Positions 1 to 9,667 of a stretch of DNA of 64,000 bases are shown one piece after another. A model generated the notes under the pieces. It was not told where the DNA came from, did no database searches, and worked only from the letters and a program-made list of their open reading frames with translations. The stretch's first letter is position 1. Every line of letters starts with the position of its first letter. Origin of the DNA: Pelobacter propionicus DSM 2379 (GTDB lineage: Bacteria > Desulfobacterota > Desulfuromonadia > Geobacterales > Pseudopelobacteraceae); the NCBI RefSeq assembly GCF_000015045.1, contig NC_008609.1, positions 1,479,001 through 1,543,000 of the forward strand, in the 5' to 3' direction. The translations under genes were made by a program, and so were the position numbers.

Positions 1-1258
<1,258 letters not shown>

Positions 1259-1415
1259 TCAGATGTGGATAGGTGGCTAACGAGGGATTACATAGCTTGT
1301 CACCTTATACCACAAAGCTGGCGGGGTATTGGTGCACGTCACCTGATTGCCCAGATGGGCGGGATTATGTTGTACGTGCCTCACCATTTGCCATGGCCTT
1401 GCTCGTGGAGCAGCG

Positions 1416-1562
1416 GCGCACTGGAATCACCGGGAGGACAGCGATGACTACTCCACCCGGTCGGGCAACCTGTTCCGGCTGATGAACGCCGAGCAGCAGG
1501 TGCTGTTCGGCAATGCCGCCCGGGCCCCAGAGCGCTCTCCGAGATGCCGGCCTGACCGTTGA
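1416..1562 (+). pseudogene. Relic of a monofunctional haem catalase (C-terminal fragment)
   Basis: A short stretch in one frame reads HWNHRED then DDYSTRSGNLFRLM and NAEQQVLFGNAARA. This is the typical region near the C-terminal end of the catalase core in clade-type KatA/KatE enzymes (family pattern WNHREGNDDYxQPGNLFRLM). No start codon with a ribosome site, no haem-binding region and no upstream continuation are visible, and the match ends at about 1525 where the frame decays to a stop at 1562. It is read as the decayed remainder of a catalase gene lying head-to-head with katG. The reading rests on motif memory only. Confidence 0.6.
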
Positions 1563-1570
1563 CCAAAACA

Positions 1571-1612
1571 GAAACGACAGAGGGCGCCTTTCGGGGCGCC
1601 CTCTGTCGTTTC
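1571..1612 (-). terminator. Long perfect hairpin, intrinsic terminator
   Basis: An 18-bp perfect stem (arms 1571-1588 and 1595-1612) with a 6-base loop lies 20 bases beyond the stop of the gene ending at 1632. On the minus strand it is followed by a T-rich stretch (TTTCTGTTTTGG if the end of the stem is counted), so it best serves the minus-strand pair; it could also stop transcripts coming from the catalase relic side. Confidence 0.75.
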
Positions 1613-1631
1613 TGGTACTGTTCCGTATCCG

Positions 1632-2543
1632 TTACGGTTCGTTTCGGATCAGCCGCTCCTCAGGCGGTGTGAAGAAGCGGCTGCCCAGCTCCTCCTCGAC
1701 CCCCAGCATGCGAAGCAGGTCATTCAAGCGCTGCGCCGGTTTGCGGCGGGGCAGGTCCTTGTATTCGGCCATGATCAGCTCGTTCTTCAGGGAGTGTTCC
1801 CATCCCACCAGCTCGGTCACGTTCACCTGGTAGCCGTGGGCCTCCAGTTGCAGGCAGCGCAGCACGTTGGTGACCAGGCTGCCGAACTCCCTGGTGTGCA
1901 GCGGCCGCCGCCAGAGTTCGGCCAGGCTGCTGGCCAGGGCCTTTCCCTTGTTCCTGCGCAGCACGGCTGCCACCTCGGCCTGGCAGCAGGGGGCCAGCAC
2001 GACGAAACGGGCCCGCTTCATGAGGGCAAAGCGGATGGCGTCGTCGGTGGCGGTGTCGCAGGCGTGCAGGGCGGTAACCATGTCCACCTGCTGGGGAATG
2101 GCATCCGCATGGATGGCGTCGGCCACGCTCAGGTTGAGGAAACTCTTGGCGTCGAAACCGAGGCGTCGGGCCAGGTCACGGGACTTGTCCACCAGCTCGT
2201 CCCGTGTCTCGATGCCGAAGATGCGGCACTCGGCCTCCCTGTTCTGTCTGACGTACAGGTCGTAGAGGATGAACCCCAGATATGACTTGCCCGCACCGTG
2301 GTCCACCAGGGTGATGGAACGGTTTGCACGCCGGACATCCTCCAGCAGCGGTTCGATGAACTGGTACAGGTGGTTGATCTGCTTCAGCTTTCTCCTGCTG
2401 TCCTGGTTCAGTTTCCCGTCGCGGGTCAGGATGTGCAGTTCCTGGAGCAGTTCCAGGGACTGTCCCGGCCTGATGTCGTGCTTCTCCGGCGGTGCCGGTT
2501 CCTTTCCCGCTTTCTTGGCGCTTGTGCCTTGGCGTCTCGCCAT
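1632..2543 (-). CDS. SAM-dependent methyltransferase-like protein (Methyltransf_32 type)
   Basis: A 303-residue protein, probably cytoplasmic. The SAM-binding fold is suggested by VDHGAGKSYLGF (glycine-rich loop, about residues 80-91), an acidic residue after the second strand (FGIETR) and an LAPCCQ motif near residue 180 that is characteristic of the Methyltransf_32 group; the substrate is unknown. The first 60 residues are basic and charged. A longer reading frame exists, but the ATG at 2543 overlaps the stop of the upstream gene as TAATG, so translational coupling is the natural reading. It forms a two-gene operon with the DJ-1/PfpI-like gene and is followed by a strong hairpin. Confidence 0.75.
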   Translation of the reverse strand: MARRQGTSAKKAGKEPAPPEKHDIRPGQSLELLQELHILTRDGKLNQDSRRKLKQINHLYQFIEPLLEDVRRANRSITLVDHGAGKSYLGFILYDLYVRQNREAECRIFGIETRDELVDKSRDLARRLGFDAKSFLNLSVADAIHADAIPQQVDMVTALHACDTATDDAIRFALMKRARFVVLAPCCQAEVAAVLRRNKGKALASSLAELWRRPLHTREFGSLVTNVLRCLQLEAHGYQVNVTELVGWEHSLKNELIMAEYKDLPRRKPAQRLNDLLRMLGVEEELGSRFFTPPEERLIRNEP

Positions 2544-3124
2544 TAGAGTTCGATCGTGGTGCCCAGCAGTTTCAGGAAGCATGCCAGCCACTGGGGGTGG
2601 GCCGGCCAGGCAGGCGCGGTGACCAGGTTCCCGTCCACATGGGCCTGGTCAACCGGGATATCCACGTAGGTCCCGCCGGCCAGGGTGACTTCCGGTCCCA
2701 CCGCCGGGTAGGCTGAACAGGCCCGCCCCTTGAGCATGCCTGCTGCAGCCAGTAGCTGGGGGCCGTGGCAGATGGCCGCCACCGGTTTGCCGGTTTCGGC
2801 GAAATGGCGGACCATGTCGATGACCTCCTGGTTCAGGCGCAGGTACTCGGGCGCCCTCCCTCCCGGAATGACCAGGGCGTCGTACTCCTGGGGGCGTATC
2901 CCATCGAAACTGGCGTTGAGGGTGAAATTGTGCCCCGGCTTTTCGCTGTAGGTCTGGTCTCCCTCGAAGTCATGAACCGCCGTGCGCACCGTCTCGCCGG
3001 CCTTCTTGCCGCAGCAGGCCGCGTGCACCGTGTGTCCCACCATTTGCAGCGCCTGGAAAGGGACCATGACCTCGTAGTCCTCCACAAAATCACCCACCAG
3101 CATCAGAATTTTTTTAGCAGCCAT
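2543..3124 (-). CDS. DJ-1/PfpI (ThiJ) family protein
   Basis: A 193-residue single-domain protein of the DJ-1/PfpI superfamily, which includes glyoxalase III/deglycase-type enzymes, chaperones and peptidases. The nucleophilic elbow AICHGPQLL (Cys near residue 108) and the acidic partner in GDFVEDYE near the N-terminus are present, so the usual Cys-Glu-His geometry is likely intact. The start ATG at 3124 has an AAGGAG ribosome site seven bases upstream; the longer frame has none. The last base of the stop overlaps the ATG of the methyltransferase-like gene. A role in aldehyde or redox stress would fit the nearby katG, but this is inference. Confidence 0.85.
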   Translation of the reverse strand: MAAKKILMLVGDFVEDYEVMVPFQALQMVGHTVHAACCGKKAGETVRTAVHDFEGDQTYSEKPGHNFTLNASFDGIRPQEYDALVIPGGRAPEYLRLNQEVIDMVRHFAETGKPVAAICHGPQLLAAAGMLKGRACSAYPAVGPEVTLAGGTYVDIPVDQAHVDGNLVTAPAWPAHPQWLACFLKLLGTTIEL

Positions 3125-3407
3125 TGCGCAGCTCCTTTCGGGAATGTGTTTGCCGGGTGGCCCGGTGGAATGAAACCTGATCCAGCGGCCCACTCCGGGG
3201 ACACATGATAGACGTTGCCGTGGCAACGTCAAGGGTGAATGTGATTTTCACCCGCATGGGGGATGGGGAAGTCGGGGACCGGGAAGCGGCAAGATATGCC
3301 GGTCTGATGGTCTGGGGCGTATTTGGGCTTGATTTTTCGGATGGTTGATGTAGTTCTAACAGCGATTGTTCGATTATTTTAACAGTACATGTGGAGGAAG
3401 CGAGATT

Positions 3408-4592
3408 ATGAATCTGGGAACACCATTGAAACCGGGCGCAACCAGGGTCCTGCTGCTGGGGTCCGGGGAACTGGGCAAGGAAGTCGCCATCGAGGCCCAG
3501 CGCCTGGGGGTTGAGGTGATTGCCGTTGACCGCTATGCCGATGCTCCGGCCATGCAGGTGGCGCATCGCAGCCATGTCATCAGCATGCAGGACCGTGAGG
3601 AGCTGAAAAGGGTGATCGGCCTGGAACGCCCCGACCTGATCGTGCCGGAGATCGAGGCCATCGACACCGAATTCCTGCTGGAGCTTGAGCAGGGAGGTCA
3701 ACGGGTGATCCCCACCGCCCGGGCCACCAACCTGACCATGAACCGGGAGGGGATCCGGCGGCTGGCAGCCGAAGAACTGGGTTTGCCCACGGCGCGCTAC
3801 GCTTTTGCCGCCAGCCTGGAGGAGATGCGCGGTCATGTGGCCCAGATCGGCTGCCCCTGCGTCATCAAGCCGATTATGAGCTCCTCGGGCAAGGGGCAGA
3901 GCGTGCTGCGCGACCCCTCACAGGTGGACGAGGCCTGGCGCTATGCCATGGAGGGGGCGCGGGGCGCCTCGGATACGGTGATCATCGAGGAGTTCATTCA
4001 GTTCGACTACGAGATCACCCTGCTGACAGTGCGCCACTGCAACGGCACTTCCTTCTGCCCTCCCATTGGCCATGTGCAGATCAAGGGGGACTACCACGAG
4101 TCCTGGCAGCCCATGGCCATGAGTCCCGCGGCCCTGGCCGAGGCCAGGCGCCAGGCCGAGGCGGTCACCACCGCCCTGGGGGGCTACGGTCTTTTCGGCG
4201 TGGAGCTGTTCATCAGCAACGACCGGGTCCTGTTCAGCGAGGTCTCGCCCCGTCCCCACGACACCGGCATGGTCACCATGATCTCCCAGAACCTGTCCCA
4301 GTTTGAGCTGCACGTGCGCGCCATCCTGGGGCTGCCGGTGGGCGAGATCGTCAACCTGGCCCCCTCGGCCAGTCATGTGATCCTGGCCGACGCCAGCTTT
4401 GATGCGGTGCGCTTCGAGGGGCTGGAGCAGGCCTTGGAGGTAGCCACCAGCAAGCTGCGCCTGTTCGGCAAACCGGATACCCGCCCCGGCCGGCGCATGG
4501 GGGTCGCCCTGGTGCAGGGGAAAGACACGGACGAGGCCCGCGGCCGCGCCGAAGCCTGCGCCCACGCCGTACGCATGGTTCCATTGTCGTAG
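3408..4592 (+). CDS. purT: Formate-dependent phosphoribosylglycinamide formyltransferase (GAR transformylase 2)
   Basis: Cytoplasmic enzyme of de novo purine synthesis that makes formyl-GAR from GAR, formate and ATP, the folate-independent alternative to PurN. At 394 residues it has the normal length. The N-terminal nucleotide-binding start [12 protein letters not shown], the ATP-grasp domain with [15 protein letters not shown] (about residues 150-165), and [13 protein letters not shown] (about 285) are all as expected for PurT rather than PurK. The ATG at 3408 is preceded by GGAGGAAG. It is transcribed alone, followed by a hairpin at 4621. Confidence 0.95.
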   Translation: MNLGTPLKPGATRVLLLGSGELGKEVAIEAQRLGVEVIAVDRYADAPAMQVAHRSHVISMQDREELKRVIGLERPDLIVPEIEAIDTEFLLELEQGGQRVIPTARATNLTMNREGIRRLAAEELGLPTARYAFAASLEEMRGHVAQIGCPCVIKPIMSSSGKGQSVLRDPSQVDEAWRYAMEGARGASDTVIIEEFIQFDYEITLLTVRHCNGTSFCPPIGHVQIKGDYHESWQPMAMSPAALAEARRQAEAVTTALGGYGLFGVELFISNDRVLFSEVSPRPHDTGMVTMISQNLSQFELHVRAILGLPVGEIVNLAPSASHVILADASFDAVRFEGLEQALEVATSKLRLFGKPDTRPGRRMGVALVQGKDTDEARGRAEACAHAVRMVPLS

Positions 4593-4620
4593 CATTTGTA
4601 AAATACATTCCGTTGCACAC

Positions 4621-4657
4621 GAAGCAGGCCGCATCCCCACCGGGTGCGGTCTGCTTC
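4621..4657 (+). terminator. Hairpin after purT
   Basis: Arms 4621-4633 and 4645-4657 pair over 13 bp with one G-T wobble (GAAGCAGGCCGCA with TGCGGTCTGCTTC). There is no clear T-run afterwards, so it is a weak or factor-assisted terminator. Confidence 0.5.
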
Positions 4658-4829
4658 GTCTGAGTCGGGACTTCGGTGCCTGGAGTGCTCCGGCGTTTGA
4701 AAGGCGCCTGCCTGCTTTACAGTGGATGTTCTTGTGCTATGAAATACTCTGACATCCCCCTGTCAGCTGCATTCGGGAGGGGGCGCAGTGACAACCCTCT
4801 GCCCGGCAGCATTCGAGGAGGAAACACGT

Positions 4830-6461
4830 ATGAACTGGTTCGGAAATCTCAAGGTCGGTACAAAACTCCTGTCAGCCTTTGGCGCGGTCCTTATTCTGAC
4901 GACACTCCTCGGCATCTTCGGCATCTACCAGATCGGCAGGGTTAACCGGGGAACCGAGGCTCTGGGCAGCAACTGGATGCCCAGCACCAATCGGGTTGCC
5001 GATCTGCATGCCCATCTGAACAAGTTCCGTCGTTCGGAATTCCAGCATATCCTCTCCACCACCCCCGAAGAGATGGACAAGTACGAGAAACGCATGGATA
5101 CGACACTGGAATCCATCAAGAGTGTTGATGCGGCCTACCAGAAACTGCTCTCCGATCCGGAGGAGCGCAAGCTGTACGATAGCTATGTCAGGATTCTGGC
5201 TTTGTACTTCGCCGAGAGCAGGAAGCTTGTGGAACTGTCGCGGCAGGGCAGAAACCAGGAGGCCCGGGACCTGCTGCGCGGAAACTCGGCCAGTTACCTT
5301 GCCGAAGCAGAGGCTGATCTGAACAAGCTGATCGAGCTGAACGTCAAGGGGGGGCAGGACGAGTACCAGAGAGCTGTGGAACTCTACAATTCCTCGAAGG
5401 TCACCATTGTGGTTACCCTTATCGTCTGTGTCGCCATCGGCATGGTCCTGGCCTTTGCCATCTCGCGCATGATAACCGTTCCGCTGGTCGCCGGAGTTGA
5501 CGCGGCAAACCGCATCGCTTCGGGCGACCTGACGGTGGATGTACGGTCCAGCTCCAGTGACGAGGTTGGCCAACTGATGAGTGCCATGAAACATATGGTC
5601 GAGAACCTGCGCACCATGATTGCGCGGACCGTTGAGATAGCGGGCAGTATTGCCTCTGCTTCGACCCAGTTGCAGTCCACGTCGGAGCAGATCGCCACCG
5701 GAGCCGAGGAGGTGGCCAACCAGACCAACACGGTGGCAACCGCCAGCGAGGAGATGTCCCACACCTCCACCGATATCGCGCGCAACTGCTCCATGGCGGC
5801 CGATGCGTCCCGCCAGACTACCGAGTCGGCCAATGATGGAGCCAGGGTCGTTCATGAGACCATTACGGGCATGAATATCATCGCCGAGAGGGTTCAGCAG
5901 AGTTCCCGGACCGTGGAGGCCCTGGGTGCGCGTTCGGACCAGATTGGCCAGATCGTCGGCACGATCGAGGATATCGCCGACCAGACCAATCTCCTGGCGC
6001 TGAATGCCGCCATCGAGGCTGCGCGCGCCGGTGAACAGGGACGCGGCTTCGCGGTCGTGGCCGACGAGGTGCGCGCCCTGGCCGAGCGGACCACCAAGGC
6101 GACTCGCGAGATCGGCGAGATGATCAAATCGATCCAGAACGAGACCAGGGAGGCGGTCAGGGCCATGGGGGAAGGGGTGCGCGAGGTGGAGAAGGGAACG
6201 GAATCCTCCCGGAAATCGGGACAGGCGCTGGAGGATATCCTCGGCAGGATCAACGAGGTTGGCATGCAGATCAACCAGATCGCCACCGCTGCCGAGGAGC
6301 AGACCGCTACGACCAGCGAGGTCTCCATGAACATCCAGCAGATCACCGAGGTCGTTCACCAGTCCGCACGCGGCGCCGAGGAAACGGCCAATGCCGCGTC
6401 ACAGTTGGCCCAACAGGCCAACGATCTGCAGGGGTTGGTCAGCAGCTTCCGGCTCAACTGA
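4830..6461 (+). CDS. Methyl-accepting chemotaxis protein
   Basis: Inner-membrane chemoreceptor of 543 residues that signals to the CheA kinase. Order of parts: short cytoplasmic N-terminus, TM1 (about residues 11-31), a periplasmic helical sensor of the 4HB_MCP type (about 35-185), TM2 (about 190-212, [19 protein letters not shown]), HAMP linker, and a long cytoplasmic coiled-coil with the highly conserved hairpin tip [17 protein letters not shown] near residue 385. No CheR/CheB-tethering pentapeptide is seen at the C-terminus. The start at 4830 follows a GAGGAGG ribosome site; an earlier in-frame GTG has none. It is a single gene with its own terminator. The ligand cannot be told from sequence. 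Confidence 0.93.
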   Translation: MNWFGNLKVGTKLLSAFGAVLILTTLLGIFGIYQIGRVNRGTEALGSNWMPSTNRVADLHAHLNKFRRSEFQHILSTTPEEMDKYEKRMDTTLESIKSVDAAYQKLLSDPEERKLYDSYVRILALYFAESRKLVELSRQGRNQEARDLLRGNSASYLAEAEADLNKLIELNVKGGQDEYQRAVELYNSSKVTIVVTLIVCVAIGMVLAFAISRMITVPLVAGVDAANRIASGDLTVDVRSSSSDEVGQLMSAMKHMVENLRTMIARTVEIAGSIASASTQLQSTSEQIATGAEEVANQTNTVATASEEMSHTSTDIARNCSMAADASRQTTESANDGARVVHETITGMNIIAERVQQSSRTVEALGARSDQIGQIVGTIEDIADQTNLLALNAAIEAARAGEQGRGFAVVADEVRALAERTTKATREIGEMIKSIQNETREAVRAMGEGVREVEKGTESSRKSGQALEDILGRINEVGMQINQIATAAEEQTATTSEVSMNIQQITEVVHQSARGAEETANAASQLAQQANDLQGLVSSFRLN

Positions 6462-6491
6462 GCACGGTTCCCCGGAACACGACGTAAACGG

Positions 6492-6525
6492 ACGCCCGGA
6501 GCATGGCATGAACAGCTCCGGGCGT
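6492..6525 (+). terminator. Terminator of the chemoreceptor gene
   Basis: An 11-bp perfect stem (ACGCCCGGAGC at 6492-6502 with its complement at 6515-6525) and a 12-base loop, followed by TTGTCGTTG, lies 30 bases after the stop codon. Confidence 0.7.
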
Positions 6526-6654
6526 TTGTCGTTGTGCGCTTCCATCTCGCCCCCGGCTGCCGCACTCCGGCCCCCTCTTACAAGGGGTGGCCGGATGGTG
6601 GTTTGAAGGAAGTGACTGCCGTCAGCTTTTTGCCCGCGGCGCCGCAAATTCCGC

Positions 6655-6685
6655 TTGACCCGTCTACCGCTTCACGGTTTAGCCT
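6655..6685 (+). promoter_or_regulatory. Candidate MerR-type promoter
   Basis: TTGACC (6655-6660) and TAGCCT (6680-6685) are separated by 19 bases, the over-long spacing typical of promoters activated by MerR-family proteins. The spacer contains a small dyad ACCG-N5-CGGT. It lies 55 bases upstream of the small gene that precedes the MerR-family gene, so self-regulation is plausible. Weak hexamers, no experiment. Confidence 0.35.
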
Positions 6686-6739
6686 TGTCTCTGTCATGGC
6701 CATGGCATACATTCCCGTTTGTGAAAGGAGCACAAAGCA

Positions 6740-6925
6740 ATGCAACAGAATGTGACGCAGGAAGAGTGGGTCGCGCGGTTCCGTGCCGTTGGTCTGGATG
6801 ACGCGGCGATGGAGCAGTGGCACCGGTTGTTCGAACAGGAAAATCCCCAGGGGCACCACAGTTTCCTTCAGTGGCTCGGATGTTCACCCGAGCAGATAGA
6901 GCGGATCCGCCGCGATTACGCCTAA
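6740..6925 (+). CDS. Small protein homologous to the C-terminal domain of the adjacent MerR regulator
   Basis: A 61-residue protein with no recognised enzymatic motif. Aligned by eye with the last third of the MerR-family protein encoded just downstream, about 20 of 40 residues are identical, including G-DD--AM, H, FE, PQ-HH-F and the following LG. It therefore looks like a free-standing copy of that regulator's ligand- or partner-binding domain. The ATG at 6740 has a good AAAGGAG site. It could bind the same ligand, or pair with the regulator and modulate it; neither is shown. An intrinsic terminator separates it from the regulator gene. Confidence 0.75.
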   Translation: MQQNVTQEEWVARFRAVGLDDAAMEQWHRLFEQENPQGHHSFLQWLGCSPEQIERIRRDYA

Positions 6926-6932
6926 GCAGCCA

Positions 6933-6961
6933 GCCCCCGGTGTGAACCGGGGGCGTTTTTT
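6933..6961 (+). terminator. Strong intrinsic terminator between the small gene and merR-type gene
   Basis: GCCCCCGGT (6933-6941), loop GTGA, complementary arm 6946-6954, then GTTTTTT. It ends two bases before the ribosome site of the downstream regulator, so the regulator is expressed only by read-through or from a promoter inside this region. Confidence 0.85.
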
Positions 6962-6972
6962 CGGAGGAATGC

Positions 6973-7539
6973 ATGTATCGCATTGGTGAGCTGGCGGAGC
7001 GCTTCGGCATCTCCCGCAGCACCCTCCTGTACTATGACCGGATCGGGCTGCTCTCGCCGTCCCTGCGCAGCGGGGCGGGTTACCGCCTCTATTCCGTTGC
7101 CGACCTGCAGCGGCTGGACGCGATCCGCTCCTATCGCCGGGCTGGCCTGGGGGTGGAGGATATCCGCTCCATACTTGCCTTTGGAGACGATGCGTCCACG
7201 GCGCTTCTGCAGCGACGCCTGCGGGAGGTCGGCAGGGAGATCAATGCTTTGCAGGCCCAGCAGCGGGTGCTGGCCGGGATGCTGCGGGTCAGGGGGGAGG
7301 ACCCTCCCCGGACCAGCGTGGACAAGGATATGTTCGTGGCCATGCTGCGGGCCGCCGGCATGGATGACCAGGCCATGGGGCGCCTGCATGCCGAATTCGA
7401 GCTCCGTGAGCCCCAAGCCCACCACGCCTTTCTCCTGTCGCTGGGCATTTTGGAGAACGAGGCCCTGCTGATACGGCGCTGGTCGGCCGGTGGGGATAGT
7501 GAAGGGGAAACGGCTGCCCGGGACCGGGGGAGCGCCTGA
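6973..7539 (+). CDS. MerR family transcriptional regulator
   Basis: A 188-residue DNA-binding protein. Residues 1-70 form the MerR winged helix-turn-helix (YRIGELAERFGISRSTLLYY, then the wing around GYRLYS), followed by a dimerisation coiled coil (about 75-110, rich in Leu/Arg/Gln) and a C-terminal domain of about 55 residues (DKDMFVAMLRAAGMDDQAM onward) that is shared with the upstream 61-residue protein. No cluster of metal-binding cysteines is present, so a metal sensor is unlikely. The ATG at 6973 follows GGAGGAA directly after a terminator. The effector is unknown. Confidence 0.88.
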   Translation: MYRIGELAERFGISRSTLLYYDRIGLLSPSLRSGAGYRLYSVADLQRLDAIRSYRRAGLGVEDIRSILAFGDDASTALLQRRLREVGREINALQAQQRVLAGMLRVRGEDPPRTSVDKDMFVAMLRAAGMDDQAMGRLHAEFELREPQAHHAFLLSLGILENEALLIRRWSAGGDSEGETAARDRGSA

Positions 7540-7739
7540 TGAGGGGCGGCCGTGGAAGTGCGTCGGGTATGAACGCGTTCGTGGCATATGGGTCGGATTT
7601 GTGTTAAGTGATAGAGGCTGCCCCAAGATCCTTTCCCCCGGCGGTGCAGGCTCACGGGCCAGCGGGCTTGCTGCCCCTGATGGACCCCCGTTGCAGGGGG
7701 ATGCCACCCCCATGAAATCCCTTCCGGAGAGTCAGAAAC

Positions 7740-9542
7740 ATGTCACTTACAGGTGATCTGAAGCATTTTCCCATCATCGATATCATCCAGTTGCTGCACG
7801 GGGCACGCAAGAGCGGCGTGCTGCGCCTCTCCGGTGAGAGGGGCGAGAGCCAGCTGGTGTTCCACGAGGGGGACCTGGTCAGCGCCAACTACCTTAACAG
7901 CCGCGTACGCATCGGCCAGGTTCTGGTCAGCGCCGGCGCCATAAGCGAAGAACAGCTGGCCCGGGCGCTGGAAATCCAGAACAGTGCCGGCGACCGGCGT
8001 TTGCCGCTGGTCAACACCCTGCTGGAGCAGGGCATGGTCGGTGAGACTGCGGCATACAACTGCCTTGAATCCTTGATCGAGATGACCATTATCGAGGTGA
8101 TGACCTGGAATGAGGGGCACTTTTCCCTGGAGATGGGCGGGGACGAGGGTTGCGACGGTTACCGGTTTTCCAAGACAGGCTTCCCCCAGAGAATCCTGCT
8201 GAACTCCCAGGGAATCCTGATGGAGACGCTACGCATTTATGATGAGAAGATGCGGGAGGGCTCCATGGATGAGATCCTGAGCATCGCCGGTGTCGACAAC
8301 CTGGACCTGGAAGGGGAACAGCCGGGGGGCGGGCAGGCCGTCACGGGAGGAGGCGAGCAGGAGAGGGGGCTGCCGGCGCTCCAGCAGATGCTCGCGGAAC
8401 AGAGGAACATGGTCCGCCGTGCCGGTGACCAGAGCTACCGCTCGGTGGAGGAACTGGGCAGGCTGATCGTCGACGAATTCCCCGCAGCGGCCAAGGAACA
8501 GAAGCTGGAACTGCTCTCCCTGCTGGCCGGACCCGGACCGGAAGCGGGAGGGGCTGCTGAACCCCGGGGCATGGCGGTGATCCTGGTTACCCGCTCGCCG
8601 CTGCTCTCCACCATGGTCAGATCCATCTGCCACCAGGAGGGGGTCTACGCCATAGCCACGGACAACATCGCCTCGCTGGATATGAGTATCCGGCTGCTCC
8701 TCTGCCAGGCCCTGCGCCTGTTCATTTTCCTCGACGTCCCCCATGACGATGCCGCGCAGGAGAGTCTCAGCAGCGGCGCGGAACTGCGCAAATACCCCCA
8801 GGTGTCCCTGGTGCTGACCGCCTGCTCCCGCTTCTGGGGCATGCTGGGGATGCAGGCGCTGGCTTCGGGCATGCGTGCCATCATCCCGCGCCCCTGCCGG
8901 GAGTGCGGGGAGGAGGCCTACCTGCGGCAGGCCCTGGCCTTCTGCTCGGGGTTGGGAGCCTTACTGCGGTCGCTTTCGTCGGAGCATGGCAAGAACGCCG
9001 ACCAGCGTTTTTTCAGCTGCATCTCCCGACTGCGCGACTGCAGGACGCGCACGGAGATAGCGGATGCGCTGCTGGCATACCTGATGGAGCCGTTCGAGCG
9101 CGGCATCGTCTTTCTGGTGACTGAAACGGAACTGGTGGCGGAACACTCCTTCGGCGTTGGGGAAGGCAAGGGGGAGGGACTGAAACCGCTCTCCACCCTC
9201 TGCATTGCCCGGGATGATCAGGAGATTTTCGAGGATATGGTCAAAACCGGAACGATGTACTACGGGTTTCACAGCGATTCCACCTGGCCCCATCAACTGT
9301 ACCGTCTGATCGGCAGGCCGGACAGTCCGGAGGTGCTGCTCTTCCCGCTGGTGCGCGCCAACAGGGTCGTGGCGTTCATCTATGCCGATTTTGGGTCACG
9401 GCCGGCGACCGCACCGACCCTGGCCTGCATCGAGGCGCTGGTGCAGTACAGCACCGCCCAGGTCAGCATTTCGGCATACCGCCAGAAGTTGAAGGCCATG
9501 CTGGAGCGGCAGAGAACGCAGGAACCTCCCCAGGCAGGCTGA
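7740..9542 (+). CDS. DUF4388 protein with degenerate receiver-like and GAF-like regions
   Basis: A 600-residue soluble protein. Residues 1-150 match the DUF4388 / PatA N-terminal type (MSLTGDLKHFPIIDIIQLL, GVLRLSG, FHEGDLVSA), common in Geobacter and myxobacterial signalling proteins. Residues about 280-400 resemble a receiver fold by their strand pattern (VILVTRSPLLSTMV, LFIFLDVP) but lack the phosphorylatable aspartate in the usual setting. The final 180 residues have a GAF-like look (HSFGVGEG, LLFPLVRANRVVAFIYADF). There is no output kinase or DNA-binding domain. The start has GGAGAG upstream. The role is probably signal integration; no function is known. Confidence 0.7.
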   Translation: MSLTGDLKHFPIIDIIQLLHGARKSGVLRLSGERGESQLVFHEGDLVSANYLNSRVRIGQVLVSAGAISEEQLARALEIQNSAGDRRLPLVNTLLEQGMVGETAAYNCLESLIEMTIIEVMTWNEGHFSLEMGGDEGCDGYRFSKTGFPQRILLNSQGILMETLRIYDEKMREGSMDEILSIAGVDNLDLEGEQPGGGQAVTGGGEQERGLPALQQMLAEQRNMVRRAGDQSYRSVEELGRLIVDEFPAAAKEQKLELLSLLAGPGPEAGGAAEPRGMAVILVTRSPLLSTMVRSICHQEGVYAIATDNIASLDMSIRLLLCQALRLFIFLDVPHDDAAQESLSSGAELRKYPQVSLVLTACSRFWGMLGMQALASGMRAIIPRPCRECGEEAYLRQALAFCSGLGALLRSLSSEHGKNADQRFFSCISRLRDCRTRTEIADALLAYLMEPFERGIVFLVTETELVAEHSFGVGEGKGEGLKPLSTLCIARDDQEIFEDMVKTGTMYYGFHSDSTWPHQLYRLIGRPDSPEVLLFPLVRANRVVAFIYADFGSRPATAPTLACIEALVQYSTAQVSISAYRQKLKAMLERQRTQEPPQAG

Positions 9543-9667
9543 TTGCGGCCGGGGGCAGGGAAAAACCTTCAACGAGCCGTTTTTAACTCCCGCGGAGCCT
9601 AAGCTCTACGTCGAGAGGCCAGCGCCGCTCAACGGCCGATGGGTATGGTCGCTCAGAACCTGTACAC

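Noticed and set aside
4872-6359. 495-residue minus-strand frame
   Set aside because: Antisense to the chemoreceptor gene, with no motif and a His/Gly/Asp-rich translation.
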